Source: Cladosporium sp. IMV 00045
Lineage: Eukaryota > Ascomycota > Dothideomycetes > Cladosporiales > Cladosporiaceae
Reading direction: 5' to 3'
DNA length: 20,160 nt
Assembly: GCA_001931905.2 (NCBI GenBank)
Contig: MSJI02000141.1
Coordinates: 2,909 to 23,068, forward strand
The notes beneath the pieces are model-generated. The model was not told where the DNA came from and searched no databases. It saw nothing but the letters and a program-made list of their open reading frames with translations. Position 1 is the stretch's first letter, and each line of letters opens with the position of its first letter. The translations under genes were made by a program, and so were the position numbers. Positions 9,505 through 19,230 of the stretch are shown in pieces.

Positions 9505-10532
9505 TCAATACGTATGTATCCCGAACTCGGCCCACCAGTTCCTCGCAGGCGGTTTATGCGCCAATCCCCATTTCTGCAGTAACTCCTCGTCTGTGTCGCT
9601 TTGTACCTTCACGTCCACTTCGCCGTCGCCATTGCTGCTGGCGTTGGGGTCGTTGTGAGTGTATGCTTGCCAATGCTCGAAATCGACCAGGCCGCTGCGA
9701 ATAGCACGTGTGCGTGGTCAGCTCAAATTGACTGCACATGCCCGGCACGGGGTTTCTCACCACCTCCGACTGGATGCATCCCACATCACGTTCCGCAGCC
9801 CTTTATCCATCGGCTCGATGTTGAGTGCTTGCACCGATCTGACGAATCAAGAAAAGGTCAGATAAAAAGGGGTCTCGGGGGGTTTGCGGGTTGTCTCCTT
9901 GCTCCAAGACGGGGTTTGACGACGGGGACGAGAGCAAAAACTCACCTTAAAACCACGAGGAATTCTCTGCGAATCTCGTCCCTCGCTTCGGGCTCCAGAC
10001 TCCAATATCCGATCTCGAACAGCGATTTGCCAGGCAGGCGGGTCATTACCGTGTAGCTTATGTAGCCTTCGGCGGGGAGGAAGGGGCTTGAGGACGGTTG
10101 TGGGGTGGTTTGGTTTGCGAGGAGGTGGGGGACGTTGGGGGTTTTGGTTTGTTGGAAGAGGGAGAGGGCGTGTTGTTCGTGGAGGGTTGGAGGGGAGGGC
10201 GTTGGGTGGTGGTGATCGGGGGAGTTTTTTGGGGAGTTCTGGGGAGGGGATGAGGAGTCTGGTGAGGGGATTTGGATCTTGATTTTGAGGATGAAGTCTT
10301 CTTCTCCTTCTCCCTCTTCTTCGTGTGCTTTGTCGTCGTTTTTGAGTTTTGATGAGGGTGCTGGTGGAGAAGGTGGCGATTTCGAGTTGACTCGCCTGCA
10401 GCGATAGAGGATCCGACTTTCGTGTGGGATGGTTCCGTGGCATTGGCGGAAGTCTGTGATGGGTTTCAGACGAAGGAAAGAGTCGCCCGTGGAGAAGTTG
10501 ATGGTTTCGGGGAGGAATGTGAGGGATTCCAT
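9505..10532 (-). CDS. Kinase-like (APH/PKL-type) phosphotransferase, three exons
   Basis: I reconstructed exons 10532-9946, 9838-9761 and 9694-9505, with introns of 107 bases (GTGAGT...CAG, CTGAC branch site) and 66 bases (GTGAGA...CAG). The product is 284 residues. Kinase-fold landmarks appear in order: Lys83 in FILKIK (beta-3 lysine); Glu119 in LHEQHAL (helix C); the YTVMTRLPGKSL hinge region at about 160-171; a catalytic loop with Asp207 and Asn212 (MDKGLRNVMWD) at the usual five-residue spacing; and DFE at 226-228 instead of DFG. Pro/Ser-rich low-complexity inserts at about 50-78 and 90-115 lie within the small lobe. The HxD histidine is absent. The substrate is unknown; fungi hold many aminoglycoside-phosphotransferase-like proteins of unassigned function. 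The ATG at 10532 has A at -3. The three-exon model rests on frame continuity and splice consensus. A further C-terminal exon is possible but not needed. Confidence 0.72.
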
Positions 10533-10847
10533 TTTTGGAGAGGGAGTTGGATGTATGTTTTGTGTTGCTTTAGATGCGTGGGTTGAAGGACTGTCGGTGT
10601 CAATGTTTATCGTCAGATTGCTCTGGTGAACGTCAAAATTGATGTGGATCGTAACATGAGGTGCATGACTTCGCTGAATGATGTGAGATGAGATCGATAT
10701 ATTTGCACGTAAAGTAGAGTATTTACCCACCCAGCCATTCGATGAAGTCAACCTCGGCCAAGCGGAACCAGTCAACAACTTCTGGCCAGCCTTCGCCTCC
10801 AACAACTCTATACTCCAAACATCTTTTCGCACTCACATGCATCATCT

Positions 10848-12932
10848 TCAAAGGCTTGACTCTATCACCGGCCCATCAAGACACTGAACATCCTCAAGAG
10901 GGAACTTCCGCCCAAACCATGCTGAATGCACGTATGCGCCCAGCAAACTGGGATTTCTGGAGGCCACTCTTGCATCAGAGCACTGCATGACAACACCCCA
11001 CATCCGCTCCAAAGTATAGCCAAACACCGGCGCATTGAGGGAGTCTAGAGGTCTGATGTCCCGATTCCACGGACTGTTCGTGAATGACTCAGAATGCATC
11101 CAGCTGCCAGGATCCCGAAATTCACGCAGCATGCGTTCATACAGTGACTTTTCATTCCCTCGAATGCGAGCGCCTGAAGCAATGAATTGCCCTCTGTACG
11201 TGAGGACCACATCGCGACATTCCTGCGCGGCAGACGACGGATTGAAATCCCTGTACAAGCTGGTGATGACTCTGGGATCCTGCGACCAGCTACGATCGTG
11301 CGGCCGGACGCAATCGGTGACGACTCCCGCATATGAAAGGGACATGAAGCCCGTTTCTGGAACGAGGTAGTCTGCCACGCGCTGTCTCAGGAGGCCGAAA
11401 TCGTGTGGCCTTTCTTGGATGAAGAGCGTTTGGCGCGCCAGATCATCCCATCGAGAGACTATGTGTTCGAGGTAAGTCGCGCCTTCACGTCCGATGTTTT
11501 CGAGCGATTTGACCCCGAGATTCGGACGCAGGACAGCCTCGTCACCGTCCATGTCGTCTGCTCCCTTATTGTATACGATGACCCTGGTATGCAGGTCTTG
11601 CAGGCCTTCGGAGCGCAGAAGTGAGTCGATTTCGCTCATCATTTGTTCCCAAGGTCTGTCGCAGCGAGCTACCACGACATCCAAATCGGCTTTCGGTGTG
11701 AAATCGGGGTCCAGCCTTGGTTTGACGCTGGCGCTTCCTTCCAACGGTGTGGCGATCAGGTTCGCTCGAAGAAATCCAAGCCAGGTGAACAGGGCGCATA
11801 TCAGGAGAATGGAGGTTGATCGATATTTTTTGTCGAAACGCGGCTTTTGCGATCGGATTGGCTCAGCCATGTCGCGTGAGCTGTGGTTGACTGGCGAGCA
11901 AGTTCCCTCAGGAAAGCCTTCATCCTGGGATCCTAGTCTCACTGGTCCGAAAGCTTCCTCGTCGATGTCGACCTCTGCTTTGGACTTCTCGCGCAATTGT
12001 CGAATGTCTTCAATTGATACGTTGGCCACAATAGCGAAGAAATACCCAGCATGCTGCCAAGGCGAGTTGACAACAGCCAAACTGGGAATCAAACAACAAC
12101 CAAGCGACACGAGGCCGGAGAGTGCAAGCATCGAAGCTGCCCTGCTCATGTACGTGTCGCTGTCGAAGAAGCGCAAGGTTCTCGGCAGGCAGCCTCCTGA
12201 GTAGTACGCTGTCGCAGTAGCTGTGATGTTAAGTGCAAGTGTAAGTCCAGTAGAGAACGAAGGAATCCAAAGAAATGACGGTCCCTCGAGATAGGCCGCA
12301 ATGCCGATCGGAAGCAGCGACCAGACCGGCCACTGGTCCGCACTAATCTGATAATTGGTCTGTCGCATGACTTTAGGCCAGAACCGCTGCTCCAGGTGCG
12401 AAAGTCTGGAAATCGACTCTGCCGCAACGAGTAACACCACGAAGGCAATGGACATATCTCTGCTAGTCTTGTTGAGCCTAAAGTCCCAAGCCTGTGTCAT
12501 GAAGAAACCCAAAGCCAACGCGAGAAGTCTGAAGAGCCCCAGCAAGCGAGATTCCGAAGCTTGAGTAAATAATAGCATAGGTTGCCAGTCCAAAGTCAGA
12601 ATCAAGACAGCAGTTGTCAGGCTGTTCGTGAACGCGATGGCTTTGTACTCGAGGATGATGCAGGCACAAATGCAGGTACTGAATGCCAGAGATGAGAAGG
12701 TGCCCAGACGCGTTGGCTTCGAGTCGAGATTCGTCTCTCCAGGATGTGAGTTCCTGTCGGACACTCTATTCAGAAGCTGTATTATGGTTAAGATGCTGAC
12801 ATTGAGAAGCAGCAAGGAGAGCGGTTTTTCGAACTCGCCCACGAGAAGCATCTTCGTTGTGAGAAGGCTCACGGCCGTTGCGGGTGTCCAGACCAGTGTG
12901 GCCTGCCATGGCTGATGTATTGATTCGAGCAT
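10848..12932 (-). CDS. Multi-pass membrane protein with C-terminal DUF3431 domain
   Basis: A single exon of 694 residues. The frame opens a further 15 codons upstream without an ATG, so the ATG at 12932 (G at -3) is the likely start. Residues 1 to about 310 contain roughly eight to ten hydrophobic segments in an arrangement resembling drug/metabolite or nucleotide-sugar transporters. A charged linker follows, then one more membrane segment at about 371-390. The C-terminal domain from about 415 carries DUF3431 hallmarks: LDVVVARCDRPW, a VIVYNKG strand, and LENIGREGATYLEHIV followed by a WDDLARQTLFIQ stretch. DUF3431 is a widespread uncharacterised family. The membrane anchoring would place it in the secretory pathway lumen or outside the cell, and the topology is inferred. 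The function is unknown; a role in surface glycan or sugar chemistry is a guess. It lies 315 bases upstream of the kinase-like gene on the same strand. Confidence 0.82.
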   Translation of the reverse strand: MLESIHQPWQATLVWTPATAVSLLTTKMLLVGEFEKPLSLLLLNVSILTIIQLLNRVSDRNSHPGETNLDSKPTRLGTFSSLAFSTCICACIILEYKAIAFTNSLTTAVLILTLDWQPMLLFTQASESRLLGLFRLLALALGFFMTQAWDFRLNKTSRDMSIAFVVLLVAAESISRLSHLEQRFWPKVMRQTNYQISADQWPVWSLLPIGIAAYLEGPSFLWIPSFSTGLTLALNITATATAYYSGGCLPRTLRFFDSDTYMSRAASMLALSGLVSLGCCLIPSLAVVNSPWQHAGYFFAIVANVSIEDIRQLREKSKAEVDIDEEAFGPVRLGSQDEGFPEGTCSPVNHSSRDMAEPIRSQKPRFDKKYRSTSILLICALFTWLGFLRANLIATPLEGSASVKPRLDPDFTPKADLDVVVARCDRPWEQMMSEIDSLLRSEGLQDLHTRVIVYNKGADDMDGDEAVLRPNLGVKSLENIGREGATYLEHIVSRWDDLARQTLFIQERPHDFGLLRQRVADYLVPETGFMSLSYAGVVTDCVRPHDRSWSQDPRVITSLYRDFNPSSAAQECRDVVLTYRGQFIASGARIRGNEKSLYERMLREFRDPGSWMHSESFTNSPWNRDIRPLDSLNAPVFGYTLERMWGVVMQCSDARVASRNPSLLGAYVHSAWFGRKFPLEDVQCLDGPVIESSL

Positions 12933-14319
12933 GCCAATGAAATGCCTTGTATGGCGGATAAGAGGGCTGAAAGTCAAGAGAGTACAAGAGTACGATACAC
13001 TACATACAACAGAGGCATCTTACACTAAAGATGCGCTCCGCCACAACCACTGCATGACAATCCTGCTACGTCCTTCCAGCGGTGTCATCGCCCACGTCGA
13101 CCCGGTGTTTTCGAGGGACCCTAGTGCCAACAGCCGTGCCTGTCAAGCTGTCATACAAGGATCGCCCCTAAAGACTGGCATCGCACAAGCCACGACCTTC
13201 ATCGTTGTGAGAAGGCACATGGGTGGATGGGTGGCCCATGGCAGAACAGGCAGGCAGACAGGCAGACTAAGCCTCGCTACTTTCAAAGGATCAAGGACAT
13301 GCCAGCTCTTTCTTGGCTCCTATTTAAAAACGTATCCATAATGAGTAAACTCTTGCGTCTATCTTAGCTTATAGGCCAAGTCGCGAGTCCTGCTCATCAC
13401 TTGGGAAACCACTGCTTCATCGATTTTCTTCGTCTTTTTTTGAAACTCTCCATTCCAGCGTAGTTACTCGTCAAGATCATTGATCGCGAAGCGAAAGAGT
13501 CATCGTCGACGAGGTCACGATCAACACTTTAGCCTGTGTCGAATGACCACAAGTTGTCATACTAAACCAACCAAAGGAACGAAGGATCGCGTGGGTCCGT
13601 TAGGCCTTAGACGCTTAGGCGCATTTCGCTCCTGCCTCTCCTCCGACAAGATGCAATCTTGAACCTCATTCATGCCGTATTGTCACAATAGGCTTCAAGA
13701 CCAGTTTTTACCTGAAGTCTTTTCCATCATCGCCATAAGCATAACCAGCAAAAGCCAATAAGGCAATAAGCGTACTTCACCTCCTTTCTTCACCTCGAAG
13801 GATTCCAACCCAGTCGAACTTCGGAACGGTAGTCATACAATCCAACAGCTTGGCCGTTTCAGCCGCCGACGTTGCTCCATGGTGCTATACGCGTGGCTCT
13901 TTTCATGAAATTTTTGTGACCGCTCATATTCGGAGTGCAAGCCCGTAGGATGCGGACATGAGTCGTCGGAAGGCATCTTGCATGTGTGTTTCCTTCTGTT
14001 TCGAAGCCGTTGACGCTTTTCTGAGAACTTGTCGCGATTAGTTCTGGAAATGCCTCGAAAACTTCGTTACCTTGATGTTCTTCCAACGCTGCTTTTACCA
14101 GCAAAGATCAAGTCCTCGATTCTATGCGATGCTTTTCGGTTCATCACACGAGAAAGGATGTCTTTTCGACGTCCGACGTTCACTTTGCCGAGGTTGCAAA
14201 TCGTCCTCTTCACGCACCATCACCATGAATAAAGCCATCGTTCGCACTTGATGCATCAAGGTGATAGCGACAAGTAATACTCAAGAAAAAGACAAAAAAT
14301 AAAAAAAATAAAAAACCAA
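12933..14319. other. 1.4 kb divergent intergenic region
   Basis: Lies between the divergent DUF3431 and oxidoreductase genes, so it should hold both promoters. I see no convincing gene. Noted elements are a CAGG/CAGA repeat (13241-13268), a TATTTAAAA TATA-like string at about 13321-13329, and a very A-rich leader (about 14281-14319) directly before the oxidoreductase start. Confidence 0.55.
13241..13268. repeat. CAGG/CAGA tetranucleotide repeat
   Basis: A short imperfect tandem array of GCAG/GACA units. It shares the 14-base string AGGCAGGCAGACAG with the repeat near 2641. Confidence 0.7.
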
Positions 14320-15369
14320 ATGACACCATCCAAAACCACAATGCAAGCAATCCTCATCCCCTCTTTCATCACCGACCCCTCCACTCTCCAACCCAGCCCA
14401 ATCGCCCTCCCCCAACCCCAAGAAGACGAATACCTCATTCGCATAACGCACTGCAGCCCGCAGCACGCCGACATCCTGCACGCGCAGGGCAAGCACCAGA
14501 ACACCCACGCTAAGAAGGGCAACGTACACCCGCCTTTCATCCTGGGCTACGACTTCGCCGGTGTCGTGGAGCAACCGCCCAGCAACCCTGGCAATGGCGA
14601 CGACGTTCCGCAGAAAGGCGACCGCGTCTTCGGCGCAAGTATTGGGGCGTTCGCAGAGTTCATCGCCGTTCGAGGGAGCAGGATTCGTCGCGTGCCCGAA
14701 GGCGTGAGCAGTAAAACTGCCTGCGCCGTTAGCGGCCAGGCGGTCTCGTACGCTGCCGTGGTGCACGTCGCGAAAGTCAAACGCGGCGACACGGTGCTCG
14801 TCAGTGGCGCGAGTGGCGGTTTGGGCAGTGCTTGCTGTGCGATAGCGAAAGCTGTGGGTGCGAAGGTGATTGCTTTAGCGGGAGATGAGAGGAAAGCGGA
14901 GGCCTTGCGGCGGGATCTGGTTGTTGATTGTGTGATTGTTATGGACGGTGAGGGAAGATGGGTGGATGAGGTGATTGAGTTCACGGGTGGTGAGGGCGTT
15001 GATGCCGTTCTTGATAACACGGGGATGGTCAATCAGGCCATACGCTGCGTGGCGTATGGGGGCACGATTGTCGTTCTTGGGTTTGCTGCGCGGCATGGAG
15101 TGATGAAGGAGGTGAAGGTGAATCGACTTCTACTCAAGGCTATCACGTTGGTTGGTTATCGGTTTGGTGAAAGTGGGAGACGTTTTCCACAAGAGCTCGA
15201 GGAAATTTGGTCTGGCTATCTGCGCATGTTGGCCGATGGGAAGCTAAAGCCTCTGCTGTTTGGGAGATATGACGGTCTTGCGAGTATTGGCCAAGCTTTG
15301 AAGGATCTGGCGGATAGGAAGGTGCACGGGAAGATTGTTGTGTTTCTGTCAGAAAAGTCGAATCTGTGA
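14320..15369 (+). CDS. Zinc-free MDR oxidoreductase, quinone-oxidoreductase-like
   Basis: A single exon of 349 residues from the ATG at 14320. A second ATG at 14341 (342 residues) has A at -3, while the first has C, and it matches the usual family N-terminus (MQAILIP), so it may be the true start. An N-terminal GroES-like domain contains GYDFAGVV (76-83) and GDRVFG (100-105). The Rossmann domain has the dinucleotide loop SGASGGLGSA (162-171) and ends HGKIVVFLSEKS. The GHE motif and cysteine cluster of zinc alcohol dehydrogenases are missing, so this belongs with the NAD(P)H-dependent quinone/enone reductases. The substrate cannot be told from sequence. It is probably cytosolic: no signal peptide or membrane segment is visible. 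The preceding 35 bases are almost pure A-rich leader. It converges on UTP4, with 295 bases between the stops. Confidence 0.9.
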   Translation: MTPSKTTMQAILIPSFITDPSTLQPSPIALPQPQEDEYLIRITHCSPQHADILHAQGKHQNTHAKKGNVHPPFILGYDFAGVVEQPPSNPGNGDDVPQKGDRVFGASIGAFAEFIAVRGSRIRRVPEGVSSKTACAVSGQAVSYAAVVHVAKVKRGDTVLVSGASGGLGSACCAIAKAVGAKVIALAGDERKAEALRRDLVVDCVIVMDGEGRWVDEVIEFTGGEGVDAVLDNTGMVNQAIRCVAYGGTIVVLGFAARHGVMKEVKVNRLLLKAITLVGYRFGESGRRFPQELEEIWSGYLRMLADGKLKPLLFGRYDGLASIGQALKDLADRKVHGKIVVFLSEKSNL

Positions 15370-15664
15370 TCTAGGAGACTGGTGGTGATGTTGAATGTAC
15401 CAAGCGTCAGTGTACATGTCTCTGCCATGACAGGCTGTCAATGGCACCACGGTTTGATTATACCCAGGACGGCATCGCGATGCTTGCAGGCATCGATCGA
15501 CTACCAGAGACGCAGTATTGAAGGACGTCAAGTAGCGAAGAAAGCCCGATATCAAACGTGACATGTGTTGGAAATATTACCCAACTTGGCTACAATAGAT
15601 AATGACGTGCTAATGGATACACAAAGATGGATACACGCGCAATGGCGCCAGAGCATTGAACTTT

Positions 15665-18367
15665 TCACCGCCTCTGGCCACCGCGACCACGGCTCTCCTC
15701 GGCCGGACGTTCCACAATAACAACCTCGAGAACGTCTTCACCTTTACCGTCCTCGTCCTCCAAAGGCACCATACCCAGGATAGGTCTGTACTTGAAGGTG
15801 CCCCAGAACTTCCTCTCGTACTGCCCCTGCGCGGCAACAGCGGCATCCTCGCTTCGCAAGCGGGTGAGCTGAAGGCCTTCTGTGTCGTCGTCATCCTCCA
15901 TCTCGACGTCTCTGTCCTCCTCGTCGATCGTCTTGACCACGTCTTCACCCTGCTCGTTCTGTGTGGTGATCTTGACGCTTCCTACGTGACCAGGAGCGCG
16001 CTGCGAGGCAGGTAATCTGCTACCGGCACCGCTGCTGTTGTTCTTGACACGTTTGGGAGTTGCAGCCATCTCGCCATCAACCTCGCTGGGGCGACGTTTC
16101 TTGTTGACTAGCGAAGCCATGCCATCTTCAAGGTCTTGCCCAACGTTCAGCATAAAGACCCAGGTGCTGCCGTACAGCCAGATACGCTCGCGGTTGGCAG
16201 TCGTGTCCCAGACGGCGCCGACGGCACGATCACGAATCTTTGTGAAGTCTTCGGGAAGGACAGCAGTGGGGTTGCGTCGGCTCCAGTCGCTGAGCTTACC
16301 GGCAAGAATGTCGAGCTCGTACATCTGGTGCCTGGCCGTCACGACAAAAAGTCTGTGTTGGCCTTGGGGAAGGGTATGTGCGTGTGCGTGGGGGTTGGAG
16401 CGGGTGGAGTGAACACCAGGATTGCCGTTTACCAGATCATTGGTAGCCTCCCTGTGAGGCCTGAAGGAGAGAACAAGCGGTGTTGAGTCAAGCTTGGGCA
16501 GCAGGTGTCCATTAGGGTTGTCGGACCAGTGCTGGCCATAGAAGACTGCAAGGGCATCATCGTCATCGTCTGAGTCGGATTCGGAGTCAGAATCGGAACT
16601 GCCATCGGTAGACCCCTTGTCAGAGTCGTGTTTCGCAAGATCCAAAGCCGGCGCGGTGGGATCTTCGTGGCCTTCCAGGACCCAAGAGTCAAGGTAACCA
16701 GAGATGTCACCCGTCACAAGCACAGAACTGTCGTCGCTGAAGGTCATGCGCGTAATGGCATGATCATACTTATTGAAGCCAGAGAGGCGTTGCGCCTTGC
16801 GACGTGGGCGATCAAGGTCGACGACGCGATCGATGATCTTGAATTGTTTGGGCTTCTCAGCATCGAGAGTGAATCGCACCACTTGAACCTCGTTTTCGGG
16901 TGTTGCTGCGGCTAGCCATTTGCCGTCGTAGGAGAAGCTGACTAGGCGAGCTCCAGAGTCCGCAAGGTCATCAGGGACATCGAGTCTTCGTACGGCAAGG
17001 CCATCTGACTCAACGCGCTTGCGAAGCTGGAATACCTTAACTTCTGAGTTGGATGATGCTGCAAGTAGCTTGCCGTCGGGTGAGATCGATACGCTCGTCA
17101 AAGGATCGGTAGAGTCGAGGGTGATCTTTGCAACAAGCTTTCGGGGTCTCTGCTGTTCAGGGAGAGCCTCGAGGGTATATTGACGAGCGATACGCCAGAT
17201 GTGGATTTCCTGGTCCCACCAGCTGACCAGCAGCCTAGCTTTCGGGGCACTGGTAACTGGAGGCTGCGAAGGCAAGCTAGGCAGACCGCGAACATTCTCC
17301 TTACCATACTCGCGCAGCGGCGTCACCATGGGTGTAATGTCGTTGCCACCAGATACCACAACACTCATATGCTTGCTGTCGAACGATCCCATAGCCTTGA
17401 CTTCGCCGTGATGAACCCTCCTGTGGCTACCCTTTGCCCAGCTCTTACGGCCATTCTGCTGCACTGACTGCCTGTAGACCGCGATTCTGCCGTCCAGGCC
17501 ACCAGAGAAGACTGACTTGCCATCGTTGCTCACGATCAGATCCAGACAGTCGGCGTCGTGTCCAGTCAGGCGCTGAGAAAGGGAGTAGGATTTTCCATCC
17601 CAGAACCGTACTTCACCATTCGAGTCCGCAGAGACAATGTCACCATTGGGCAAACACTTGACCTGCCAGATCATGGCGTTCTTCGGAGCACCAGGAATAC
17701 CAACGCCCAAGCTCATGTTACGCAGAAGGGATCCGTTCCTGGTGTCGAAGATTCTGATCATGCTGTCGGCGAAGCCAGCAACCACAATATCCTGGTCCTT
17801 GTAGGCGACAGACATGCATCTTGCGCGCTTGCCGCTGACTCTGGCCAAGAAGCGCTTGAATTGAAGGTCCTCTTCTTGTGTTGAGAGCAGAACAAGCGCA
17901 CCATCTCCGCAGCCGCCGACAATGTCCTGCGCCTTCTGCTCTTCTTCGGCATTCTTCGCTTGCTTCGGCTTCGGTTGGGCTGCGATGCACCAGACGTCGT
18001 TGAAGTTTCCGGTAGACTTCCTCTTGGGCTGTCCCGTAGCAAGATCCCATTCGGTAACAGCAGGCGACGATGCGATGCTGAAAAGTCTTTGTTGGCCTAC
18101 AACGACATTTCCCTCTGGGTCTTTCTCGTCTGGATCTTGAGTCCAGACCAATGCGTCTACGCTCGAGCTCTCGCCAGCGAACACCACCTCTTGACTCCAG
18201 AGTCCTTTTTGAGGGTCCCAGATCTCTATGCTGCCATTCTCACGGCCGATAGCAAGTTTCAGCGCCGGAACGGGGCCAGAATAACCGCTGTCGCTGTTTC
18301 TGGAAAAAGCGACTGCACTGATGGGCGAGGTAGGATAGGGAACGAATCGCGAGCGGTGGACGTCCAT
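15665..18367 (-). CDS. UTP4: U3 snoRNP-associated WD40 protein Utp4 (cirhin homologue)
   Basis: A single exon of 900 residues. The chosen start is MDVHRSRFVPYP, the usual Utp4 N-terminus, in an ACC-ATG-G context. The frame extends 94 codons upstream to an ATG at 18649, but that stretch shows no Utp4 character. Many WD40 blades follow: AVAFS...LAIGRENGSIEIWDP near the start, then GHDADCLDLIVSNDGKSVFSGGLDG, a second set around SVSISPDGKLLAASSNSEVKVF, and RMTFSDDSSVLVTGDISGYLDSW. An acidic Ser/Asp run sits near residues 588-605, a basic KRRPSE...PKRVK patch near 755-775 could be a nuclear signal, and the C-terminus has the conserved YRPILGMVPL followed by an RGRGGQRR tail. Utp4 belongs to the t-UTP/UTPA subcomplex of the small-subunit processome, which binds nascent pre-rRNA in the nucleolus. 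Yeast Utp4 is somewhat shorter (about 780 residues), and the additional length here lies in loops and the C-terminal low-complexity part. Confidence 0.93.
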   Translation of the reverse strand: MDVHRSRFVPYPTSPISAVAFSRNSDSGYSGPVPALKLAIGRENGSIEIWDPQKGLWSQEVVFAGESSSVDALVWTQDPDEKDPEGNVVVGQQRLFSIASSPAVTEWDLATGQPKRKSTGNFNDVWCIAAQPKPKQAKNAEEEQKAQDIVGGCGDGALVLLSTQEEDLQFKRFLARVSGKRARCMSVAYKDQDIVVAGFADSMIRIFDTRNGSLLRNMSLGVGIPGAPKNAMIWQVKCLPNGDIVSADSNGEVRFWDGKSYSLSQRLTGHDADCLDLIVSNDGKSVFSGGLDGRIAVYRQSVQQNGRKSWAKGSHRRVHHGEVKAMGSFDSKHMSVVVSGGNDITPMVTPLREYGKENVRGLPSLPSQPPVTSAPKARLLVSWWDQEIHIWRIARQYTLEALPEQQRPRKLVAKITLDSTDPLTSVSISPDGKLLAASSNSEVKVFQLRKRVESDGLAVRRLDVPDDLADSGARLVSFSYDGKWLAAATPENEVQVVRFTLDAEKPKQFKIIDRVVDLDRPRRKAQRLSGFNKYDHAITRMTFSDDSSVLVTGDISGYLDSWVLEGHEDPTAPALDLAKHDSDKGSTDGSSDSDSESDSDDDDDALAVFYGQHWSDNPNGHLLPKLDSTPLVLSFRPHREATNDLVNGNPGVHSTRSNPHAHAHTLPQGQHRLFVVTARHQMYELDILAGKLSDWSRRNPTAVLPEDFTKIRDRAVGAVWDTTANRERIWLYGSTWVFMLNVGQDLEDGMASLVNKKRRPSEVDGEMAATPKRVKNNSSGAGSRLPASQRAPGHVGSVKITTQNEQGEDVVKTIDEEDRDVEMEDDDDTEGLQLTRLRSEDAAVAAQGQYERKFWGTFKYRPILGMVPLEDEDGKGEDVLEVVIVERPAEESRGRGGQRR

Positions 18368-19230
18368 GGTGTAAGAAGATCGGTTATTGTCTTGAATCAA
18401 CAGGCCGCCATCGCCTGTCTTTCGGTTGTGAATGGGCGTACAGACTGCTTCGCGCAGTCGATAATCTTCGCGGAGAGCTAGAACGCGGCGACTTTGGAAA
18501 TAAATTTTGGCGTCGGCTTCAGAGCAGAGCAGCAGCGGCGCTAAGCTGGGGTCTTCGCGGGCCGAAGCGTACAGCCTAAATCTACCCTTACCCTTCAACT
18601 GTACATTCTCACCTCCTTCTATGTGCACATAATTAGATATAGCAGGCATCCCTTCTCACTAAACGATGATGGTTGTACATACTTCTGTTGCTATGCTGAA
18701 ACAATGCTCGTTTCAAGTGATTGGATATGTGCAATCAAACTTGTTTGCATTAAGTTGCCTCTTCGCGATGCCAAACCTTTCGAGTACGGCAATTCATCCA
18801 TGTGGACTTATTACACTTCACAACAGCACATTGGATGGTATATGATAAGTGCTCATATTGCCGCCGATCCACATCTCATCTCTCTCTTGCTAAGCTTCTC
18901 CTCAGACTGTCGATGTTCTTTTGCCACTGACTCTAGAACCAATCCAAACTGCTCTCGTCTCATCTTGCATCCTGAGTTCCTTCCACGCACTTGCAAAGAT
19001 CACATCAACTAAAACTAACGCACCTACTGCGATCGATTGGAACATGGTATGCTTGACAATGATTGGTAGGAAAGAGCTGTGCGTGGCGGGACGGAGAACT
19101 TTTGCTGGACTGTAAGAGATCGCTCGAACGGTACAAGCGAACCTTCAATATCTTGCCAAACATAGCCCTCCACTCTTTTGGAAAAAGAAATCACCGTTTT
19201 GACAATCATCTCCTCTATCTGGACTTGAAG
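18368..19230. other. Divergent intergenic region between UTP4 and the F-box locus
   Basis: Contains the presumed UTP4 promoter and leader, including the open 94-codon upstream extension of its frame at 18368-18649. It also contains the region ahead of the F-box pseudogene. Positions 18650-19000 are comparatively A/T-rich. I see no other gene. Confidence 0.5.

Noticed and set aside
10533..10832. A 100-codon upstream extension of the kinase-like gene
   Set aside because: It does not begin with ATG at its outer end and reads as unstructured sequence. The ATG at 10532 has a better context and a sensible N-terminus.
11494..12204. A 236-codon + strand frame inside the DUF3431 gene
   Set aside because: An antisense shadow of a strongly supported gene, with no independent domain.
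12855..13216. Repeated string CGTTGTGAGAAGGC near 12856 and 13204
   Set aside because: A 14-base exact match is expected about once by chance in a window of this size, and the flanks do not match.
13315..13450. TATA-like box followed by a T-run, considered as a Pol III or snRNA gene
   Set aside because: No A/B box pair and none of the conserved U1, U2, U5 or U6 sequences could be seen.
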